Shown one piece after another: positions 59,809 through 64,000 of a DNA stretch of 64,000 nt. The stretch spans positions 1 to 64,000 of the forward strand of contig CALKOT010000031.1 in the NCBI GenBank assembly GCA_938092015.1. The letters run 5' to 3'. The position numbers were made by a program, and so were the translations under genes. This DNA comes from an uncultured Paracoccaceae bacterium. GTDB taxonomy: Bacteria; Pseudomonadota; Alphaproteobacteria; Rhodobacterales; Rhodobacteraceae. The notes below the pieces were generated by a model. That model made no database searches and had not been told where the DNA came from. It saw only the letters and a program-made list of their open reading frames with translations. Within the stretch, counting starts at the first letter, position 1, and each line of letters starts with the position of its first letter.

Positions 59809-60798
59809 TTACATTTTGGAAGCGGCTTCGAGGTAGCTGCTGTCGATCACAGTGTTGTAGTCAGCCAATGCTTTGATCTGGCCAGCTTCTTCCAATGCTG
59901 CTGCGCTGGAAGCAAGCGAACCGGCAAGGTACTCGCCGAACCACTCGTTGCTCAGCTGATCTTTGACCGACGGGAAGCCGAAGACGTCGATGATCGCCGT
60001 CGTGGTTTCCAGATCCATGCCTGCTTCTTTGGAAATCGCAGCCATCATCGGGCCACGGTCCGCAGCGTAAGCATCGTTCATGTCAGCGGTGACTTTCAGG
60101 AACTTGGCGAGAAGCTCAGCATTCTCTTCAGCCCACTGGGAAGGAACAGAGGTGACGTCGTAAACTTTACCGACAACCTGCTCTTTTTCAGCGCCAGAAA
60201 TCAGCACGTTGCCGTGCTCTTTCATGCGACGCAGCGCGCCGCCCCAGCCGCAAACCATGTCGAGGTTGCCTGATGCGAAGGCAGCAGCAGAATCAACCGG
60301 CGCCATGTCGACGATTTTCAGCGAATTTACGTCCACACCGAAGTATTTCATCTGCGCCAGGAAGCCAGAGTGTGCAGCAGTGCCGAGAGGCACGCCAACT
60401 TCTTTGCCGGCAAGCTCAGATGCGTTTTCTTTTGTGATTTCCAGGTCAGAACGAACAACGCAGTTGTCGTTGTCTGAATAGGTCACAGCGATGTCGACGA
60501 CTTTCAGGTCTTGCCCTGCAGCAGTCGCAACCAGGAACGGCGTGACGCCCTGTGAGAAGGAAATCTGAATATCGCCAGACGCCATAGCGGCGGACATTGC
60601 GGTACCGGCGTCGAAGCTGACCCAGTTTACTTTCATGCCCAGAGCTTCGTCATAAGCTTTGGTGTTCTGAGCGAACTGGTTTGGCGTTGGCCATTCCAGG
60701 AAGTAAGCGACGGTCAGTTCATGACCGGCGGCGTTGGCGGCAGTGCCTGATACGGCGAAAGCAGCGCCTGCGAGCAGTGTCGCGATTGTTTTTTTCAT
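59809..60798 (-). CDS. tauA: Taurine-type ABC transporter binding protein TauA
   Basis: About 329 residues from ATG 60798 (MKKTIATLLAGAAFAVSGTA), with AGGAGA upstream; the frame to 60912 is not needed. Signal peptide with cleavage near ANA-AGH. LTVAYFLEWPTPNQFAQNTK, MSAAMASGDIQISFSQGVTP and VCGWGGALRRM match alphaproteobacterial taurine-binding proteins. It is first gene of tauABC. Taurine is the likely ligand by similarity. Confidence 0.88.
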   Translation of the reverse strand: MKKTIATLLAGAAFAVSGTAANAAGHELTVAYFLEWPTPNQFAQNTKAYDEALGMKVNWVSFDAGTAMSAAMASGDIQISFSQGVTPFLVATAAGQDLKVVDIAVTYSDNDNCVVRSDLEITKENASELAGKEVGVPLGTAAHSGFLAQMKYFGVDVNSLKIVDMAPVDSAAAFASGNLDMVCGWGGALRRMKEHGNVLISGAEKEQVVGKVYDVTSVPSQWAEENAELLAKFLKVTADMNDAYAADRGPMMAAISKEAGMDLETTTAIIDVFGFPSVKDQLSNEWFGEYLAGSLASSAAALEEAGQIKALADYNTVIDSSYLEAASKM

Positions 60799-60963
60799 GA
60801 AGTCTCTCCTGTCGAGGGGTCGTCTTTTGATGGACGTCTTGATGACGCGCGAATGTCTGACAGATGTCAAACGATACCTCATGCTATTTGCGGCATCTGA
60901 GGCGTCGTCCAAGACCTATCGGACGGTTTATGGGACAATAAATACCATATTTTACCCAGACAG

Positions 60964-61009
60964 GGGACCAAACCGCCAAACTGGCCTCATTTCCTGCGAA
61001 TCTGGTCCC
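60964..61009. promoter_or_regulatory. Inverted repeat in the tauA/aminotransferase divergent region
   Basis: GGGACCA (60964-60970) and TGGTCCC (61003-61009) are exact inverted repeats 32 bases apart, between tauA and the divergent aminotransferase gene. The spacing suggests two half-sites for a MocR/GntR-type (TauR-like) or LysR-type regulator. No such regulator is encoded nearby, so the link is speculative. Confidence 0.35.
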
Positions 61010-61085
61010 ATTGTAACGCTGTGACTTTACGGCGTTGGATGGCCTGCTAACGTTTTAACTGAACTTTCGGGAAAGAACGCCAATA

Positions 61086-62165
61086 ATGATCGCACCTAAA
61101 CCCCATATCGCCGCCATGCAGTCATTTGCTTTGGCGGATCTGTCGGCAGAGCCAGGCGTGAAGGTAATTTCGCTGGCCCAGAACGAAAGCTTGTCGCCGC
61201 CCAGTCCGAAAGCGCTTGAAGCGGCTAAGCACGCCATGACCGACGCCTCACTCTACCCAGATCCGGATTGGGCGGATCTGCCCGCAGCTATTGCTGAACG
61301 TCATGGCCTGGATGCTGACGACATCCTGTGCAGTGCAGGGTCGATGGATGTGATCGCGGCGCTGATCATGGCGTTTTGCGGGCCCGGCGATAGGGTCCTG
61401 TCTACAGCGCATGGCTACGGCTATTTTCGCACATCAGCCCAGTTTGTGCAGGCTGACTATGACGCCGCGCCAGAAACAGATCTGACAGTGGATGTTGATG
61501 CGCTGCTTGCAATGATCCAGCCCACAACCCGGATCGTCTGTGTCGCCAACCCCGGCAACCCAACCGGCACGCGTATCATCCGGGCTGAGTTAATCCGACT
61601 GCGTGATGCTATGCCAGCGGACGTGATCCTGCTGATTGATGAGGCGTATGCAGAATTTACGGATCATTTGGGTGAACAAATGTTTGACCTGGTGGAACGG
61701 GGCGACACAGTTGTCACCCGCAGCTTTTCCAAGGCACATGCACTTGCAGGTCAGCGCATCGGCTGGGGCTTGTTCCCCCCAAGTATCGGCAAGCACGCTC
61801 GCAAACTGCTGACTGCTGGCGGTGTGACGGCGGTATCCTGCGCCGCAGCTGCCGCCTCGATGCGCGATCCCGGTCATGTCGCCGCCGCCGTTACAAAAAC
61901 ATCGGCAATTCGGGATCGGTTCATCGCATCGATGAACGCTATCGGGATCAAAACTGCGCCAAACCACACGAACTTTGCGCTGCTGCAATTTTCCGACGTG
62001 GCTGAAAGAGAACGCGCGGATGCGGCCTTCCGCGCACGCGGCGTCATCATGCGCCCGATGGGCGGGTATGGCTTGCCGCACACTCTGAGGGCGACGATTG
62101 CAGCCGATGAAACCATGGAAATGGTCGCCAGCATTCTGACCGCATGGCGAACGACGGAAAGCTAG
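61086..62165 (+). CDS. Class I/II aminotransferase, histidinol-phosphate-aminotransferase-like
   Basis: A 359-residue PLP enzyme. VANPGNPTGTRI, LLIDEAYAEFTDH and the PLP-lysine motif SFSKAHALAGQRIGWG are those of HisC-like aminotransferases. HisC homologues serve histidine, aromatic amino acid or catabolic transamination. It is divergent from tauA; taurine-pyruvate aminotransferase belongs to another class, so a direct taurine role is doubtful. Confidence 0.85.
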   Translation: MIAPKPHIAAMQSFALADLSAEPGVKVISLAQNESLSPPSPKALEAAKHAMTDASLYPDPDWADLPAAIAERHGLDADDILCSAGSMDVIAALIMAFCGPGDRVLSTAHGYGYFRTSAQFVQADYDAAPETDLTVDVDALLAMIQPTTRIVCVANPGNPTGTRIIRAELIRLRDAMPADVILLIDEAYAEFTDHLGEQMFDLVERGDTVVTRSFSKAHALAGQRIGWGLFPPSIGKHARKLLTAGGVTAVSCAAAAASMRDPGHVAAAVTKTSAIRDRFIASMNAIGIKTAPNHTNFALLQFSDVAERERADAAFRARGVIMRPMGGYGLPHTLRATIAADETMEMVASILTAWRTTES

Positions 62166-62224
62166 CGCAACTTCTACTCATCGCTACTGACCAGCGCATG
62201 ATACCAAAATTTGAGAAGACCTAT

Positions 62225-62299
62225 TGGAGCGGGCGAGGCGATTCGAACGCCCGACCCTAACCTTGGCAAGGTTATGCTCTACCCCTGAGCTACGCCCGC
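62225..62299 (-). tRNA. tRNA-Gly(GCC)
   Basis: Read on the minus strand: acceptor GCGGGCG pairs with CGCCCGC, D-arm GCTC/GAGC, anticodon arm TAACC-TTGCCAA-GGTTA with anticodon GCC, and T-loop TTCGAAT. The discriminator is T and the CCA end is encoded. Total length is 75 bases. Confidence 0.95.
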
Positions 62300-62411
62300 A
62301 TCCTTTAGGTTTGGGTGCTTATAAAGATTCGTTTCGGCGGCGCAAGACGGTTTTTGCATCTTTTCCAGCGGTCGTGATAGGTCGCCACAGATCGCATTTC
62401 AGGACAACGAC

Positions 62412-63935
62412 ATGACCGCCCCGCCCCCTGCTGCTGAAACCGCCCTTCTGACCTTTTTGAATGAGATCGGCGTTGACCATAAATTGCACCGTCACGTCCC
62501 TCTGTTCACCGTTGAGGACAGCAAGGCCGCGACCGCCCACCTGCCTGGCGCGCACACCAAGAATTTCTTTCTGAAGCAAAAAAAGGGCGGCTTTGTGCTG
62601 GTCACCTGCCTCGCAGATCGGCAGATCAAGATCAAGCACCTGGAAAAGATGATCGAAGCGAAACGGCTGAGCTTTGGATCGGTGGATGATTTGCTGTCTG
62701 TGCTGGGTGTCATTCCCGGCTCGGTCACGCCCTTCGCCGCATTCAATGATCGCGAGGCGCCCTCTGTGCGCATCATCCTCGACAAACAGATGATGGAGTA
62801 CGCGGTGCAGAATTTTCACCCCCTGCATAATGCGGCGACAATTACTGTATCGAACGCAGGCCTGCGCACATTCTTTGCAGCAACGGGACATCAACCGTTG
62901 GAAGTCGACTTTGACGCGCTTGAAGATCAGGCTGCTGAGGAAAAAAAACAACTGACCATTGCCCATTCGGGTCAGAACGCACTACATCGAACAAAACCAA
63001 CGAACGGAGCCGAGCAAATGCTGGGAATGGATGGCGGCGCAGCGGCGCCAGCAGCGGACCTGATAAAAGTCGGCACGGACGCCAGTTTCATGGCCGATGT
63101 GATCGAGGCGTCGAAAGAGGCCGCGGTCATCGTCGACTTTCAGGCTGAATGGTGCGGCCCCTGCAAAACTTTGGGCCCAGCGATTGAAGCTGCAGTCACT
63201 CAGGCGGGTGGCGCGGTCAAGTTGGTGAAGATCGATATCGACAAGAACCCGCAGTTTGCCGGTCAGCTGCGCGTACAGTCGATCCCGGCTGTCTTCGCCT
63301 TTGTCGACGGTCAGCCGGTCGATGGCTTCATGGGCAACATCGCACCGTCCGAAGTGCAGGCGTTCGTTGATAAGGTCGCCGCTTTGGGTGGCGGCGGTGC
63401 CGCTGGCGCTGCTATGGACGAAGCGTTGGATATGGCCGATCAGATGCTTGAAGAGGGTGCCGCTGCAGACGCCACCCAGACCTATGGCGCGATCCTGGGC
63501 GAAGAACCTGGCAATGCTCGCGCCGTAGCAGGACTTGCGAAGGCCTTTACCGCCGTCGGGCAGCTTGAAGAGGCGACAGCAGCATTGGAAGCAGCGCCCG
63601 AAGAGATCGCAAATGACCCAGCCATCGTCGCAGCCAAGGCTCAGATCGAGTTGGCAGAGCAGGCCGCAAGCGCTGGCCCACTGGATGAATTGTGCGCCGC
63701 GCTTGAGGCTGATGCTGACAATCATCAGGCCCGCCTTGATCTCGCCACCGCGCTGATGGCGTCAAACGACACCGAAGGTGCGATTGATGAGCTGTTGGAG
63801 CTGTTTCGGCGGGACCGTGAGTGGAATGATGGCGCAGCCAAAGCTCAGCTGTTCACGATCTTTGACAGTCTCGGCGACAAGGATCCGGTTAGCCTGAAAG
63901 GCCGCCGCCGTCTGTCCTCCATGATTTTCGCGTAG
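62412..63935 (+). CDS. ProX-type prolyl-tRNA editing domain fused to thioredoxin/CnoX-like protein
   Basis: A 507-residue frame. Residues 1-180 are a YbaK/ProX aminoacyl-tRNA deacylase domain (HRHVPLFTVEDSKAATAHLP, KNFFLKQKKGG, VRIILDKQMM), which clears Ala-tRNA(Pro). Residues about 203-507 are a thioredoxin domain with W247-C248-GP-C251 and a TPR-like tail (EAT, AALEAAPEE repeats), as in co-chaperone CnoX/YbbN. The linker (SGQNALHRTKPTNGAEQ) reads like translated intergenic sequence, and ATG 63018, with CGGAGCCGAG upstream, is in frame. Either a true fusion or two genes whose separating stop was lost; the second could still be made from 63018. Confidence 0.8.
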   Translation: MTAPPPAAETALLTFLNEIGVDHKLHRHVPLFTVEDSKAATAHLPGAHTKNFFLKQKKGGFVLVTCLADRQIKIKHLEKMIEAKRLSFGSVDDLLSVLGVIPGSVTPFAAFNDREAPSVRIILDKQMMEYAVQNFHPLHNAATITVSNAGLRTFFAATGHQPLEVDFDALEDQAAEEKKQLTIAHSGQNALHRTKPTNGAEQMLGMDGGAAAPAADLIKVGTDASFMADVIEASKEAAVIVDFQAEWCGPCKTLGPAIEAAVTQAGGAVKLVKIDIDKNPQFAGQLRVQSIPAVFAFVDGQPVDGFMGNIAPSEVQAFVDKVAALGGGGAAGAAMDEALDMADQMLEEGAAADATQTYGAILGEEPGNARAVAGLAKAFTAVGQLEEATAALEAAPEEIANDPAIVAAKAQIELAEQAASAGPLDELCAALEADADNHQARLDLATALMASNDTEGAIDELLELFRRDREWNDGAAKAQLFTIFDSLGDKDPVSLKGRRRLSSMIFA

Positions 63936-63941
63936 ATCCGG

Positions 63942-64000
63942 ATGTCGCGTCATTTTGGTATCGCTGACCTGCCAGAGATCATTCCGGTCTTTCCCCTGAC
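63942..64000 (+). CDS. N-terminus of a LON-substrate-binding-domain protein (partial)
   Basis: ATG 63942 starts MSRHFGIADLPEIIPVFPL at the window edge. The PxxIPxFPL pattern is the usual start of LON-domain (peptidase S16 N-terminal) proteins, which often follow the thioredoxin gene in this group. Only 19 codons are visible. Confidence 0.6.
   Translation, partial: MSRHFGIADLPEIIPVFPL

Noticed and set aside
1-64000. CRISPR arrays, insertion sequences, prophage genes
   Set aside because: No regularly spaced direct repeats, transposase, integrase or phage structural gene was seen.

Overview
The window looks like a chromosome segment of an alphaproteobacterium of the order Rhodobacterales (Roseobacter group). 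This is judged from protein content, not from a database search: fliK/flgD flagellar genes, a phasin and a PHA depolymerase, cytochrome c and ccm genes, tauABC, a TMADH-like flavoenzyme, GcvT-type dimethylglycine dehydrogenase, and many periplasmic-binding-protein ABC transporters. Base composition is GC-rich, except for a more AT-rich patch around 36.4-37.8 kb. No CRISPR array, insertion sequence, prophage or rRNA was seen. There is one tRNA, tRNA-Gly(GCC).

Layout. 0-2.4 kb: right end of a flagellar cluster (fliK, flgD). 2.5-5.0 kb: divergent M24/M20 hydrolase pair resembling ectoine-type amide catabolism. 5.3-12.3 kb: cytochrome c, YjbQ, a thioesterase and several broken genes, including a P450-reductase fusion of the P450-BM3 type. 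12.4-18.8 kb: phasin, DUF445, YqaA, an SsuABC/TauABC-like transporter and a PHA depolymerase. 18.8-33.3 kb: a large nitrogen-compound module with a polyamine-type ABC importer, two nitrilase-family amidases, a cupin, a LuxR-type regulator, a TMADH-like flavoprotein, an M20 deacylase, LysR, two Rieske oxygenases, RidA and DUF1028. 33.7-35.8 kb: gentisate-dioxygenase-like cupin and FAH hydrolase. 36.4-37.7 kb: desaturase and a likely frameshifted membrane gene in AT-richer DNA. 37.8-48.4 kb: a coupled operon of NicX-like ring-cleavage dioxygenase, acyl-CoA-dehydrogenase-fold flavoprotein, SRPBCC-alpha/beta-hydrolase fusion and TetR, followed by another hydrolase and a peptide-type ABC importer. 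48.7-55.4 kb: amino-acid-type ABC importer, RpiR regulator and a dimethylglycine/sarcosine dehydrogenase. 55.4-64 kb: ccmBA, tauABC, an aminotransferase, tRNA-Gly, a ProX-thioredoxin fusion and the start of a LON-domain gene.

Together the intact genes describe a scavenger of small nitrogen- and sulfur-containing organic compounds. Five binding-protein-dependent importers each sit next to demethylases, amidases, deacylases or oxygenases. Two signals cut across this. First, at least seven non-essential genes carry in-frame stops or indels while transport and catabolic genes are intact. Second, a short palindrome-headed repeat lies just 3' of three unrelated genes, always in the orientation of the upstream gene.

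The best candidate for an undescribed system is the NicX-like operon with its adjacent importer. Second is the Rieske/RidA/DUF1028/LysR operon together with the TMADH-LuxR-Pot module.
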